This document shows, piece by piece, positions 6,697-15,153 of a stretch of DNA of 40,893 bases (positions are counted from its first letter, which is position 1; every line of letters starts with the position of its first letter). The stretch lies in NCBI GenBank assembly GCA_020847975.1, contig JADLBD010000259.1, forward strand, positions 1 to 40,893, read 5' to 3'. The translations under genes and the position numbers were made by a program. The DNA is from Bryobacterales bacterium. GTDB taxonomy: Bacteria > Acidobacteriota > Terriglobia > Bryobacterales > Bryobacteraceae. Under the pieces are notes generated by a model. It was not told the DNA's origin and did no database searches. It was given only the letters and a program-made list of their open reading frames with translations.

Positions 6697-9003
6697 TCAC
6701 CCCACCTTTACGGCGGACGGCGCTTCGGGGCTGGCGTTGGCGATTTGGATGAGGTTGGGGTTGGGGGCGCGAAAACTGAGGACGTCCATGGGGCAGACGG
6801 TGACGCAGATGCCGCAGCCGATGCAGGAAGTGGCGAGATTGTCGATGGGCTTCTGTTTGAGGGCGAAGCTCATGACGTCGATGCCGACCTGGCAATTGCG
6901 GGAACATTCGCCGCAGGCGATGCATTTTTCGTTGGCACGGATGGCGAACCGGCTGACGTGGAAGCGGGTGTAGAGGGCTCCGGTTAATTGCATCAGTTTG
7001 GCGAGGGGGCACCAGTAGCGGCACCAGACCTTGCCGCCGAGGAAGGGGTAGAGAGTTACGGGTAGCAGACCGACGAGCCAGAGATCGACGATGAGGCCGT
7101 ACCAATCGAGTGCATAGAAAGAGGCGTGCTTGAAGGCGTCGATGGTGTCGCGGGTGAGGACCATCAAGGTGACGATGACGGCGATTACCAAGACGGCTGT
7201 GCCCATGCGCTCCCACCGGATGCTGGTTTTGCCTTTGGGGGCGAGATGGCGCCAGCGGTCGCCGAAGGTTTCGGCGAGGCCGCCACAGCCGCAGATCCAG
7301 GAGCAGTAGCGCTTGCCGTGAAAGAGGACGAATAGCGGGATGATGACGAAGGTGAGGAAGACGCCCCAGACCACCCAGACCCGATTGGGGGAGCCGAGGA
7401 AGGTGTGGAAGAAGAGGGGCCAGGCGTAGATCAAACCGTAGGAGCGCCAGGCTTGCTGGGCGAACGAGGGATCATGGGCGAGCTTTGCGCCGACCCACTC
7501 GTATTTGATGGCGTATTGAAACAGAAATTCGGGGATGATGAAGAAGAAAATCCACTGAAAACTGAGCAGGCTGACGTAGCGCCAGATTTGAAAGCGGTCT
7601 TTGCGGTCGAGGCCCCAGCGGCGCATGGCGTGGAGTCCGAAGACGGTCATGAGGAGCGAGTAGATGACGGTGTACCAGAAACTCCAGGGGCGCTCGAGGA
7701 AGCTGAGGGTTTTGTAGCCCCAGCCCTTGTAGGGCCAGAACTCGCTGTTGTAGCCGCGTTTGATGCCGTAGACGGCGTAGCAGAGGAAGAAGGAGAAGGC
7801 GAGCCAGGAATAGCGCGAGCCGCGGGCGCCGGAGGTTACGAGGCCTGCGAGAGCGGCGAGGCTGAGCAGCAGACCGGGCATGCGGAAGGCGTCGAATGCG
7901 GCGATGTCTGTCTTGCCGCCGTACATCCACATGCCGAGAAAGGCCGCGGCAAGCAGGAGGAAGGAGAGGAGGGGGTTGCCGGTCCATTCGTTTTCGAGTT
8001 GAATGCCGAGGGATTTGAGGAAGGCGGTGGGGAGTTCGGCTCCGACGAGGACGAAGGCGTGGTGATAGGGGAGGGATTCGGCGCGTTTGCGGCCGTTCTC
8101 ATCGATTTCAAGGGTGTACGTGGAGTCGTCAAAGCGCTTCACGTTGGAGTTGAAAACTACCTTGATTTTGCCCGCGGCGACGGCTTCGTGGAGCAGACGC
8201 TCGTTGTCCTTGAAGATGCGGCTGAACTCGCCGGCGCGGTAGCTGAGAGTGACGCGGTTCTGTTCGCTGAGCGTGAGGGCGGCCTCGACGGCGCTGTTGC
8301 CGCCGCCGACGACGAGGATATCCTCGCCGTGGTAGTGCCTGGGGGAGTAGAGGCGGTGGTAGACGTTGGGGCGGTCCTGGCCAGGAACGCCGAGTTTGCG
8401 CGGATTGCCGCGCTGTCCGGTGGCAAGGACGACACGGCGGGCGGCGTAGACGCCCTTTGCGGTTCTTACATCCAGGGCTCCATCCTGGCGGCGGCTGACG
8501 GCGGCGACGCCCTCGCTGGTGCGGACATCGAGGCGGTTGTCACGGACGATCCGGGTCCAGCGGTTGACCAGGTCTTCCTTGCGTGCGCCGTCGAGCCAGA
8601 GCTTTCCTTTGGGGACAGTCTGGTCGGGTTCGGCGTAGACCCACTTGCCTTCCGGAAAATCCTCGATGGTATTGGCGATTTTTCCTTTTTCGAGGACGAG
8701 GACGCGCAAGCCGCGGTCCTGGGCGACGAGGGCGCAGTTGAGTCCGGCGGCTCCCGCGCCGACGACGATGAGGTCGTAGAGGGAGGAGTCTCCGCCGCGT
8801 GCGTTGGGGAGGGCGGCGATGTGTTCGGCAACGTCGTTGCCCTGAGCCATGGCGAGCTTGACCACCGGCGCGCCGGCCAGATCGCCGATGATGTAGAGGC
8901 CTTTGACATTGCTTTCGAAGTTCGCATTGACGCGCGGGCGGCGGGAGGGCATGTTCGGACTGTCGAGGATAGTTTGCAGGAATCCGGGGATGGATGGCAG
9001 CAT
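6697..9003 (-). CDS. FAD/NAD(P) oxidoreductase fused to NapH/NosR-type 4Fe-4S membrane protein
   Basis: A 768-aa fusion that should move electrons from NAD(P)H through FAD to membrane iron-sulfur centres. Residues about 75-330 are a thioredoxin-reductase-like flavoprotein with two dinucleotide fingerprints, VVGAGAAG near 80 and VVGGGNSA near 231. From 345 to 660 there are several membrane segments with two cysteine pairs on the NapH/NosR/CcoG plan (CSWICGCGG near 567, CRYWCP near 661). The C-terminus carries two ferredoxin clusters (CIACGECSRNC and CIGCGICVTVC). Oddly, residues 20-70 contain an IIGDLAG..AMAQG motif that normally ends a flavoprotein, here placed before the first Rossmann fold. 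ATG 9003 is chosen because AGAGGA lies 7 nt before it; a TTG two codons upstream is possible. It follows the small gene at 9006 with a 2-nt gap. Substrate and acceptor are unknown. Confidence 0.85.
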   Translation of the reverse strand: MLPSIPGFLQTILDSPNMPSRRPRVNANFESNVKGLYIIGDLAGAPVVKLAMAQGNDVAEHIAALPNARGGDSSLYDLIVVGAGAAGLNCALVAQDRGLRVLVLEKGKIANTIEDFPEGKWVYAEPDQTVPKGKLWLDGARKEDLVNRWTRIVRDNRLDVRTSEGVAAVSRRQDGALDVRTAKGVYAARRVVLATGQRGNPRKLGVPGQDRPNVYHRLYSPRHYHGEDILVVGGGNSAVEAALTLSEQNRVTLSYRAGEFSRIFKDNERLLHEAVAAGKIKVVFNSNVKRFDDSTYTLEIDENGRKRAESLPYHHAFVLVGAELPTAFLKSLGIQLENEWTGNPLLSFLLLAAAFLGMWMYGGKTDIAAFDAFRMPGLLLSLAALAGLVTSGARGSRYSWLAFSFFLCYAVYGIKRGYNSEFWPYKGWGYKTLSFLERPWSFWYTVIYSLLMTVFGLHAMRRWGLDRKDRFQIWRYVSLLSFQWIFFFIIPEFLFQYAIKYEWVGAKLAHDPSFAQQAWRSYGLIYAWPLFFHTFLGSPNRVWVVWGVFLTFVIIPLFVLFHGKRYCSWICGCGGLAETFGDRWRHLAPKGKTSIRWERMGTAVLVIAVIVTLMVLTRDTIDAFKHASFYALDWYGLIVDLWLVGLLPVTLYPFLGGKVWCRYWCPLAKLMQLTGALYTRFHVSRFAIRANEKCIACGECSRNCQVGIDVMSFALKQKPIDNLATSCIGCGICVTVCPMDVLSFRAPNPNLIQIANASPEAPSAVKVG

Positions 9004-9005
9004 GT

Positions 9006-9545
9006 TCAAGTCCTCTCGACTTCGGAACTGACGGAAGGTGTGAGTGGGGAACCGCAGTGGGAACAGCGGCGGGCGGAGGGGTGGTTGTCCCGCGCGCAGG
9101 CGGGGCAGCGGGCAGGAGCGGACGTAGCGGGAATCTTCGCGAGGCCGGCTGGGACGGGCGCACCGGCGCTGCGTTTGAGGACCAACTGATGAGCGGCGAA
9201 GCCGGCGATGAGGAGAGTGAGGAGAAGGAGCAGACCCGCGAGGAGGTATGTGTTGCTCATGCGGACGGTATCGCCGGTGAATTGAATGGAATTGGGCTTG
9301 TACATGCGGATGTACTTGTCCGGGTCCTGGAGGAATTCTTTTTCGAGGGGCTTCATGACGGCGAAACGCTGGCCATCGACCATGTAGGCAACATCGTTGT
9401 GGTCGCAGCGGCCGTAGCAGACGACACAGGTTTCGCCGTCTTTGGCGGGCATGGGGCCCCGGATGTCGTGCCTGGGGGGCTGTTCGGCGAGGAGGATGAC
9501 GATGCCCAGCAGGGAAAGAAGGGCCGCGGTTTTCATACGTCTCAT
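9006..9545 (-). CDS. Small membrane protein with YHS-like segment and zinc ribbon
   Basis: A 179-aa protein with a signal segment, an outer domain, one membrane helix near residues 95-115 and a C-terminal zinc ribbon (CPACARDN, then CSHCGSPL). The outer part has CVVCYGRCDHND followed by a short module (YMVDGQRFAVM..EFLQDPDKYI) that resembles YHS/TRASH metal-sensing or metal-carrying folds. It sits directly upstream of the flavoprotein/ferredoxin fusion with a 2-nt gap, so the two are almost certainly co-translated, and I infer a subunit or maturation partner of that complex. ATG 9545 is used; ATG 9536 is equally plausible. Family not firmly recognised. Confidence 0.65.
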   Translation of the reverse strand: MRRMKTAALLSLLGIVILLAEQPPRHDIRGPMPAKDGETCVVCYGRCDHNDVAYMVDGQRFAVMKPLEKEFLQDPDKYIRMYKPNSIQFTGDTVRMSNTYLLAGLLLLLTLLIAGFAAHQLVLKRSAGAPVPAGLAKIPATSAPARCPACARDNHPSARRCSHCGSPLTPSVSSEVERT

Positions 9546-9701
9546 GTGCAGATTCCCAGAGGAAGAGTCCTTATTCCCGAGCATGAGCCAGTTTTTTGGG
9601 GGGCGCAAGGGCGCGCGTGATTCCCACAATTGTGTATTCGCGGGAAATCAGCAGCCGGTCACTCGAAGGGGAAAAATATTTCCTGGGGCGGGCAGGGCGG
9701 G

Positions 9702-9740
9702 GTGTTCCCGTGGCTCTTGCCGTGGAAGCCACGGGAACGC
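9702..9740. repeat. Strong inverted repeat (REP-like hairpin)
   Basis: GTTCCCGTGGCT at 9704-9715 pairs perfectly with AGCCACGGGAAC at 9727-9738, with an 11-nt loop, and the stem can extend by two more pairs with a G-T. It lies 15 bp after the stop codon of the leftward SelA-like gene. There is no T-run, so it looks more like a REP element or mRNA-stabilising hairpin than a classical intrinsic terminator. Confidence 0.65.
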
Positions 9741-9752
9741 TGGAGAGGCGGA

Positions 9753-10937
9753 TCAGGCGCGGAACAATTCGGCGAAGCGTTTGGCGACGATGCGGTGTTC
9801 GTTGCCGTGCATCATCCAGACGCTGACCATGATTTTGCCCTTGCCCTGAAGCAGGGTGTAGATGGCCGGGTCGCTCTCAATCAGTTGATGGTGAATTTCG
9901 CGGGCGGGTTTGAGTTTAGCCTCGTCCCATTCGATTATGAGGTGCGGCACCTGGTTGGCGATTTGGGGAACCTGGCGGGAGAGTTTGAGGCCGTCGATTT
10001 TGGAGAGGGTGGCGGTCATTTCCGTGACGCGGCGGTCGAGTTCGCGGCTTTCGGCTTCGTGGTCGACTTTGAGGAAGCGTTCGAGGGCGGCAACCATGCC
10101 GACGATCTCTTCTTTGCCGACCTTCATGCCGCGGCCCACGCCGGCGTACGGGCTTTGCGCCTCGGCGGCAGCTTCGATGAGGTCCTTGCGGCCGAGGAGA
10201 AGACCGGAGCATTGCGGTCCGAGCATTCCCTTACCGCCGCTGAAGGCGACGAGGTCGAAGCCGTCGCGGTTGACGTAGTTCCAGAGGTTTTCCTTGGGGG
10301 GAACGTCGGCGGCGGCGTCATTGAAGGTGGGGACGTTATGCTTCCTGGCGATGCGGACCCACTCCTCGCGCTGGATCTTGCCGTGATTCTCGGCCTTGTT
10401 GAGGTAGAACATCATGGCGGTGCGGGAACTGATGGCGTTTTCGAGTTCCTCGGCGGTTTCGACGCTGATGACTTTGCCGCCGACCACCTGCATCTGGTGT
10501 TCGTAGCCATCGTGATGGGACTTCTGCTGGATGACTTCGAAGGGACCGTCCTGGGAGGGGAGCGCCCAGAGCTTTTTCTTGTCGCCGCGGGCCATGCAGA
10601 CGGCGGTTCCGACGGCAATGGAGGAGGCTGCGCCGCCGGTGACCATTGCGGCAGGGACGTTCAGCAATTCAGCGATGTGGGCTCCGGCCTTTTTTTGAAG
10701 GTCCGGGAGATGGACGAAATGGAGAGAGGCTTCGTCCATGGCGCGAACGACTTCGGGGGGCATGAGAGAGCCGCCGAGGACGGTGACGGTGCCCATGCCG
10801 TTGATGACGGGTTTGACGCCGAGCCGTTCGTAAACCTCGGCGGAGGGCTTGGAGGAGATTTTGCCGGCTTTGGCGGAGGCGGCGAGAGTGGATGCGGCCG
10901 CGGCGGCCTGGAAGAGATTCCGTCGGGTGGGTTTCAT
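9753..10937 (-). CDS. SelA-like PLP-dependent enzyme with Tat signal
   Basis: A 394-aa enzyme of the SelA-related PLP group that includes D-glucosaminate-6-phosphate ammonia-lyase (DgaE-like). The PLP lysine is probably K236 in FSGGKGMLGPQ, with the cofactor-binding Asp in FNDAAAD near 207 and the glycine-rich TGGAASSIAVG near 100. The N-terminus (KPTRRNLFQ followed by an Ala-rich stretch and ASA) is a twin-arginine export signal, so it is probably moved folded, with cofactor, out of the cytoplasm. That is unusual for this family. I start at ATG 10937 because it begins the Tat signal. Neighbours are an MFS carrier (divergent) and, 2.5 kb on, a D-aminoacylase. A beta-elimination on an amino-sugar acid or D-amino acid derivative is likely, but the substrate is not known. 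Confidence 0.8.
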   Translation of the reverse strand: MKPTRRNLFQAAAAASTLAASAKAGKISSKPSAEVYERLGVKPVINGMGTVTVLGGSLMPPEVVRAMDEASLHFVHLPDLQKKAGAHIAELLNVPAAMVTGGAASSIAVGTAVCMARGDKKKLWALPSQDGPFEVIQQKSHHDGYEHQMQVVGGKVISVETAEELENAISSRTAMMFYLNKAENHGKIQREEWVRIARKHNVPTFNDAAADVPPKENLWNYVNRDGFDLVAFSGGKGMLGPQCSGLLLGRKDLIEAAAEAQSPYAGVGRGMKVGKEEIVGMVAALERFLKVDHEAESRELDRRVTEMTATLSKIDGLKLSRQVPQIANQVPHLIIEWDEAKLKPAREIHHQLIESDPAIYTLLQGKGKIMVSVWMMHGNEHRIVAKRFAELFRA

Positions 10938-11069
10938 GGAGGGATTGTCTCTCTGTTGGGGGAGCGGGCGCAAGGGGCATGGTCTCTCCGCACCTGCAAC
11001 CATGTGCGGCGTGGGGATGGCGCGCCACGGGCCGGAATCCTCCGCTCATTGCTGATACCTTGGTTGTCT

Positions 11070-12332
11070 ATGACGTCTTCGACGACGCCCGCCACGCCGC
11101 CAAACGCCTCGATGAGTTCCGCCCACTGGCGAGCGCTCACCCTGCTTGTCCTTTCTGTCGGCATCAACTACATCGACCGCGGCAGTCTCTCGATCGCCGC
11201 CCCCGTCCTGCAAAAAGAAATGGCGCTCACGCCGGAGCAACTCGGGCTCCTGCTGTCCGCGTTCTTCTGGACCTACGCCTCCTTCCAGGTCGTCGCCGGG
11301 TGGCTGGTCGAGCGCTTCTCCGTCAATCTGGTTTTCGGCATTGGCTTCATGCTCTGGTCCTGCGCCACGGCCGCCACCGGCATGGTCACGGGCTTCGCGG
11401 CTTTGCTGCTTCTGCGCGTCCTGCTCGGCGCCGGCGAATCAGTGGCCTTTCCGGCCTACTCCAAAATCCTCGCCACCGGCTTCCCCGGCCGGCACAGCGG
11501 ACTCACCAACGGCCTGATTGACGCCGGCTCGAAGCTCGGTCCGGCGATTGGCACGCTTCTCGGCGGACTCCTGGTGGCAAAATTTGGCTGGCGATTCCTC
11601 TTTCTCGCTCTGGGGATCGGCAGCCTTCCCTGGTTGATCGGCTGGGCGCTCTGGGCTCCCGAACCGATCGCCGAGTATCACAAATACTCGAAGAGAGGCC
11701 CGAGCGCGGCGGAGATCCTCAGCCATCGCGCCTCGTGGGGCACTTTCTTTCTCTTGTTCGCCATCAACTACGCCTGGTATTTTCTGCTCACCTGGCTGCC
11801 GACCTACCTGGTGCAACAGCGGCACTTCAGCCTGGAGCAGATGGCGATCTTCAGTTCCGTCCCTTTCTGGGGGCTGGCGGTTTCCACGACGCTCGCGGGC
11901 CACGCCTCCGACCGCTGGATCGCCCGTAACAACAACCCCACCAAGGTCCGTAGAATTTTTGTCGCCTCCGGCCTGCTCCTCTGCACTCTGCTGGTTCCCG
12001 CCTGTTATGCCGACGACCCCAACATCAGCGTCGCCCTGATCGTCATTGCCTGCCTTTGTTTCGGGCTCACCACCTCGAACAACTGGGCCATTACGCAAAC
12101 TATCGCCGGCCCCACCGCAGCAGGTAAGTGGACCGGACTTCAGAACGGCTTCGGCAACCTGGCCGGGGTCGTCGCCCCGTATCTCACCGGCGTCATCGTC
12201 CAGCGCACTGGCAAGTACGACTATGCGTTCCTGCTGGTCGCGATTTTTCTTCTGATGGGCGCCGTGTCGGCGCTGTTCATCATCGGTCCTGTTCGCCAGA
12301 TCGAGTGGAAGAAGCAAGCGGTTGCGAATTGA
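11070..12332 (+). CDS. MFS transporter, anion:cation symporter type
   Basis: A 420-aa carrier with 12 predicted membrane helices. The ACS-family hallmarks are visible: NYIDRGSLSIAAP in the first helix, the LGLLLSAFFWTYASFQ second helix, and AYSKILATGFPGRHSGL between helices 4 and 5. This family moves hexuronates, glucarate, galactonate and other organic acids with protons. A much longer frame runs upstream, but homology begins only near HWRALTLLVLS, so I use ATG 11070 (ATG 11112 is the alternative). It is divergent from the SelA-like gene, with 132 bp between them, and may import the product or substrate of the neighbouring hydrolases. Confidence 0.85.
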   Translation: MTSSTTPATPPNASMSSAHWRALTLLVLSVGINYIDRGSLSIAAPVLQKEMALTPEQLGLLLSAFFWTYASFQVVAGWLVERFSVNLVFGIGFMLWSCATAATGMVTGFAALLLLRVLLGAGESVAFPAYSKILATGFPGRHSGLTNGLIDAGSKLGPAIGTLLGGLLVAKFGWRFLFLALGIGSLPWLIGWALWAPEPIAEYHKYSKRGPSAAEILSHRASWGTFFLLFAINYAWYFLLTWLPTYLVQQRHFSLEQMAIFSSVPFWGLAVSTTLAGHASDRWIARNNNPTKVRRIFVASGLLLCTLLVPACYADDPNISVALIVIACLCFGLTTSNNWAITQTIAGPTAAGKWTGLQNGFGNLAGVVAPYLTGVIVQRTGKYDYAFLLVAIFLLMGAVSALFIIGPVRQIEWKKQAVAN

Positions 12333-12352
12333 TGGGAGGGTCTGAGCGACAA

Positions 12353-13363
12353 CTACTTCTTCTTCGCCGGCGTACTGGTTGCCATCCGCACCAGTTCCTG
12401 CCGCTTCCCTTCTTTCCACATCTGCTGGATCTTCTCCTCGGGCAGCCCCTCGAGGCGGCCAAGAAGGATGAACGCCGGCAGCGCATGGCCAAGGTTTCGC
12501 CACTGGGCCATTTCGATCAGCGAGGGCAGGGCGCGCTCGCGTAGCAAGGCGAGCGTGCCCGCATCGCGCTTTTCGGTGAAATTGACCAGCGCCATGGATG
12601 CTTTATTGCGGTCCGTGAACTGGACAGAATTCAGCATCTCGACAAACCAGGTCGGCGACACCTTGATTCCCGAGTCCGGGTGAAGATCGGCGTAGACCGC
12701 AATCGCGCTCAGGGCGCGCATGGCGTTATTGCGGACGGTAGGATCGAAGTCCTGGATGGCGTACTGGAGGTCATTGGCCACCACCTTTTTCTTCGACGAA
12801 TAGCCGAGTACGTAGGCGGCAATGGCGCGCTGCTGTTCGTCCGCGGCGCCGCGCAGCACTTCGCGCAGCAGATCAAAATACTGCTCCGCATAGGTGACGA
12901 ACTTCTCCTGGCACTGGTGGGAAGCGGGGTCGGACAGGAGCGAGTGGCCCTGGGTGAGGTCCTCTTCGACATTTCCGTGCTTTCCCGCCAGTTCGAGCCC
13001 GGTAATGAAGTCCAGCCAGGTTTGAGAAACTTCATCGGGGACCTTCAGATCGAGTCCCGGCGGGCTGTGGAAGTCGAAGTGAGGGGCTCCGCGCTCCTCG
13101 ATGCCGACATAGAGGACAGCCTTCCCGTTGTCGCAACACACGGCGGTGAGGCTGGCGAGCGCAACTCCTTCGATCCCCCCGATTCGCTCTTCGGTGTCCG
13201 ACTTCGAGGCGGGCAGGGGATCACCTTCAAGAACGCCCAGCGCTTTACGCACTGTCTCCGGCTTCACCTTGTGCAAGCCGAAAATCTCGATAACGCCCAC
13301 GCGCGGGGCTTCCGCCGGCAAAAGGAACGCGGCGGATACCAGGCACACTACGATCCGGAGCAT
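12353..13363 (-). CDS. Secreted protein with POTRA-like and HEAT-like parts
   Basis: The 336-aa protein starts with a signal peptide (LRIVVCLVSAAFLLPAEA). Residues about 22-75 follow a POTRA-like pattern (VGVIEIFGLHKVKPETVRKAL..EGDPL), as in FtsQ/BamA partner domains. The remainder is helical, with HEAT-like pairs (RAIAAYVLGYSSKK, DPTVRNNAMRALSAIA, NKASMALVNFTEKRDA) suggesting a protein-binding solenoid. The start ATG 13363 is preferred over ATG 13375 because GGGGAAG lies just before it. No enzymatic motif is seen. It is convergent with the MFS gene and 51 bp upstream of the deacylase end, so it is probably expressed on its own. The combination is not one I can name. Confidence 0.65.
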   Translation of the reverse strand: MLRIVVCLVSAAFLLPAEAPRVGVIEIFGLHKVKPETVRKALGVLEGDPLPASKSDTEERIGGIEGVALASLTAVCCDNGKAVLYVGIEERGAPHFDFHSPPGLDLKVPDEVSQTWLDFITGLELAGKHGNVEEDLTQGHSLLSDPASHQCQEKFVTYAEQYFDLLREVLRGAADEQQRAIAAYVLGYSSKKKVVANDLQYAIQDFDPTVRNNAMRALSAIAVYADLHPDSGIKVSPTWFVEMLNSVQFTDRNKASMALVNFTEKRDAGTLALLRERALPSLIEMAQWRNLGHALPAFILLGRLEGLPEEKIQQMWKEGKRQELVRMATSTPAKKK

Positions 13364-13414
13364 ATGCTTCCCCATTGGACGTATCCGCCGCCAGTTTGGC
13401 TACGCATTCCCGCG

Positions 13415-14980
13415 CTACCTCGGCTGGTAACCCGGTCCGTAAAGGACACGCCCGGCACGCTCGGCGGTGATTGCGCCGTTGCGTAGAGCGATTCGCCCGT
13501 TCACCACCACGTCGCGCACGCCCGTGGCAAGCGCGAAGGGTTCGTCGAAAGTGGCATTGTCCATGATCTTCGCCGGATCCAAAATGACCAGGTCCGCCTT
13601 CATGCCGGGGCGCACGAGGCCGCGATCATAGATCCGCAGGCGCTGCGCGGGCAGGCCGCTCATTTTGTGGACGGCATCCTCGAGACGGAGCACTTTGCGC
13701 TCGCGGACATAGCGCGCCAGAACCCTTGCGAACGTACCGTAGCTGCGCGGATGGGCCATGGTAATGGAGCCGTCCGAGGCGATCATCGTATACGGATAGC
13801 GCATGATGCGCTCGAGGTCGTCCTCGAAGACCCAGTGAAAAACCGCGCTGCAGCCGCCGCCTTTCTGGATCTCGATCACCAGTTCCGCGGCGTTGTCCAT
13901 GTCCGGTTCGATGCGGCGGGAGCGCAGGATATCCGCCAGCGAATGCCGGTTCAGCGATTTATCCGCGGGGCAATCGGTGAGGACAATGTTTCGCGGGTCT
14001 CCCCCTCCCCGTTCTCCCTCGATGCGGCGGACGATTTCGGCCTTGATGCGCTGCCGCTGTTCCGGCGCCGCCAGCCGTTCCAGCAGCGCCTTGTTCCCCC
14101 CGCCAAAGGCCCACTGGGGAATCAGAGCGGCTCCAAGAGAGGTGTGCGAGGCGGTGTACGGGTATTGATCCACGGTGACGTCCACGCCACGCGCGCGAGC
14201 CTCGTCAATCAGCCTTAACGTATCCGCGCTCTTGCCTCGATTGGCCTTGCCTCCCACCTTGTGGTGGGTGATTTGGGTGGGTAATCCCCCTTCTTCCCCG
14301 ATGCGAATCGTTTCCTTCACCGCCTCCACCACCGCGCCGGCTTCGTCGCGAATGTGCGAAACATGGAAGCCGCCGTATTCGCCCGCAACCTTGGCAAGTT
14401 CAATGACCTCCTCCGTATCCGCGAAACTGGCCGGCGTGTAGAACAGGCCGGTGGAGAGTCCCATCGCTCCATCGAGCATTCCCTGCCGCGCCATCTCCTT
14501 CATGCGCGTCAGTTCCTGGGGAGTGGGCTTGCGGTTATCCATGTTCATCACCAGGCGCCGGATGGAACCGTGGCCGATGCACAGGCCCATGTTGACGCTC
14601 ATGGGGAACCGCGCAAGCTTATCCAAGGCTGATTTCAAGGGGACCGGAGAGGCGCCGTCCGGACCTCCGATCAGGGTGGTGACGCCCTGGTAGAGATAGC
14701 CCTTGGCGGTTGGCTCGTCGAAGATGGCTGGATAGGAATGATTGTGGACGTCCAGGAAACCCGGTGTCACGGTAAGCCCCGCGGCATCGAGCTTCGTGGC
14801 CGAAGCAAGCCCGCGCAGATGCCCGAGAGCCACGATGGTATCCCCGCGGATTCCGATGTCTGCATAGAAATATGGATTTCCGGAGCCATCCACCACCCGG
14901 GCTCCGGTTATCAGGATGTCGAGAGGCTGTTGGGCAAGCAGGGAGAAAGACAGGGCAAACAGGATTGCAACCGCGGCCAT
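13415..14980 (-). CDS. N-acyl-D-amino-acid deacylase (D-aminoacylase), exported
   Basis: A 521-aa amidohydrolase of normal length for D-aminoacylases, which release D-amino acids from N-acyl forms using zinc. The metal-binding HxH is H79/H81 in GFLDVHNHSYPA; other family signatures are VSHIRDEAGAVVEA, THHKVGGKANRGKS, VTVDQYPYTAS and the catalytic Asp in IASDGSITMAHPRSYG. The N-terminus is a signal peptide (AILFALSFSLLAQQ), so it should act outside the inner membrane. ATG 14980 is preceded by GAGGGA. Close by are the SelA-like enzyme and an MFS carrier. Together they suggest breakdown of acylated D-amino acids, for instance from peptidoglycan; this link is inference. Confidence 0.9.
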   Translation of the reverse strand: MAAVAILFALSFSLLAQQPLDILITGARVVDGSGNPYFYADIGIRGDTIVALGHLRGLASATKLDAAGLTVTPGFLDVHNHSYPAIFDEPTAKGYLYQGVTTLIGGPDGASPVPLKSALDKLARFPMSVNMGLCIGHGSIRRLVMNMDNRKPTPQELTRMKEMARQGMLDGAMGLSTGLFYTPASFADTEEVIELAKVAGEYGGFHVSHIRDEAGAVVEAVKETIRIGEEGGLPTQITHHKVGGKANRGKSADTLRLIDEARARGVDVTVDQYPYTASHTSLGAALIPQWAFGGGNKALLERLAAPEQRQRIKAEIVRRIEGERGGGDPRNIVLTDCPADKSLNRHSLADILRSRRIEPDMDNAAELVIEIQKGGGCSAVFHWVFEDDLERIMRYPYTMIASDGSITMAHPRSYGTFARVLARYVRERKVLRLEDAVHKMSGLPAQRLRIYDRGLVRPGMKADLVILDPAKIMDNATFDEPFALATGVRDVVVNGRIALRNGAITAERAGRVLYGPGYQPR

Positions 14981-15042
14981 TCCCTCAGTTTACTGTCTTG
15001 AGGGTGTGCCGGACGGACACAGGAGTGTGTCCGCAAATCCCG

Positions 15043-15153
15043 TCAGCGATCGGCTTTGGGCGAGGACGAGAGCATCGCCAGAAACAGCCCGACGATGAAA
15101 AACAAGGGAATTAGATTGATGATCCACATGACCCCCGATGACTCCATATTCAT
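15043..15153 (-). CDS. Small single-span membrane protein
   Basis: A 36-aa frame with one clear membrane helix (WIINLIPLFFIVGLFLAML) between short polar ends, and SSPKADR at the C-terminus. GGAAAGGG lies upstream of the ATG at an acceptable distance. Tiny proteins of this shape are common in bacteria but the role is unknown. A longer in-frame extension to 15327 has no hydrophobic or conserved look. It sits 62 bp upstream of the deacylase gene on the same strand. Confidence 0.45.
   Translation of the reverse strand: MNMESSGVMWIINLIPLFFIVGLFLAMLSSSPKADR

Noticed and set aside
7405..9189. A long open frame on the + strand, opposite the flavoprotein/ferredoxin gene
   Set aside because: Its protein is composed almost only of Gly, Ala, Glu, Val and Asp, the usual mirror of a GC-rich gene, and has no motif. 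The opposite strand encodes clear domains.
9630..11069. Upstream extension of the MFS frame by 480 residues
   Set aside because: The extension lies opposite the SelA-like gene and has a shadow composition; transporter similarity begins only after 11070.
11439..12503. Open frame of 354 residues on the - strand inside the MFS gene
   Set aside because: Shadow composition (Gly, Glu, Arg, Asp) with no motif, against a full set of membrane helices on the other strand.
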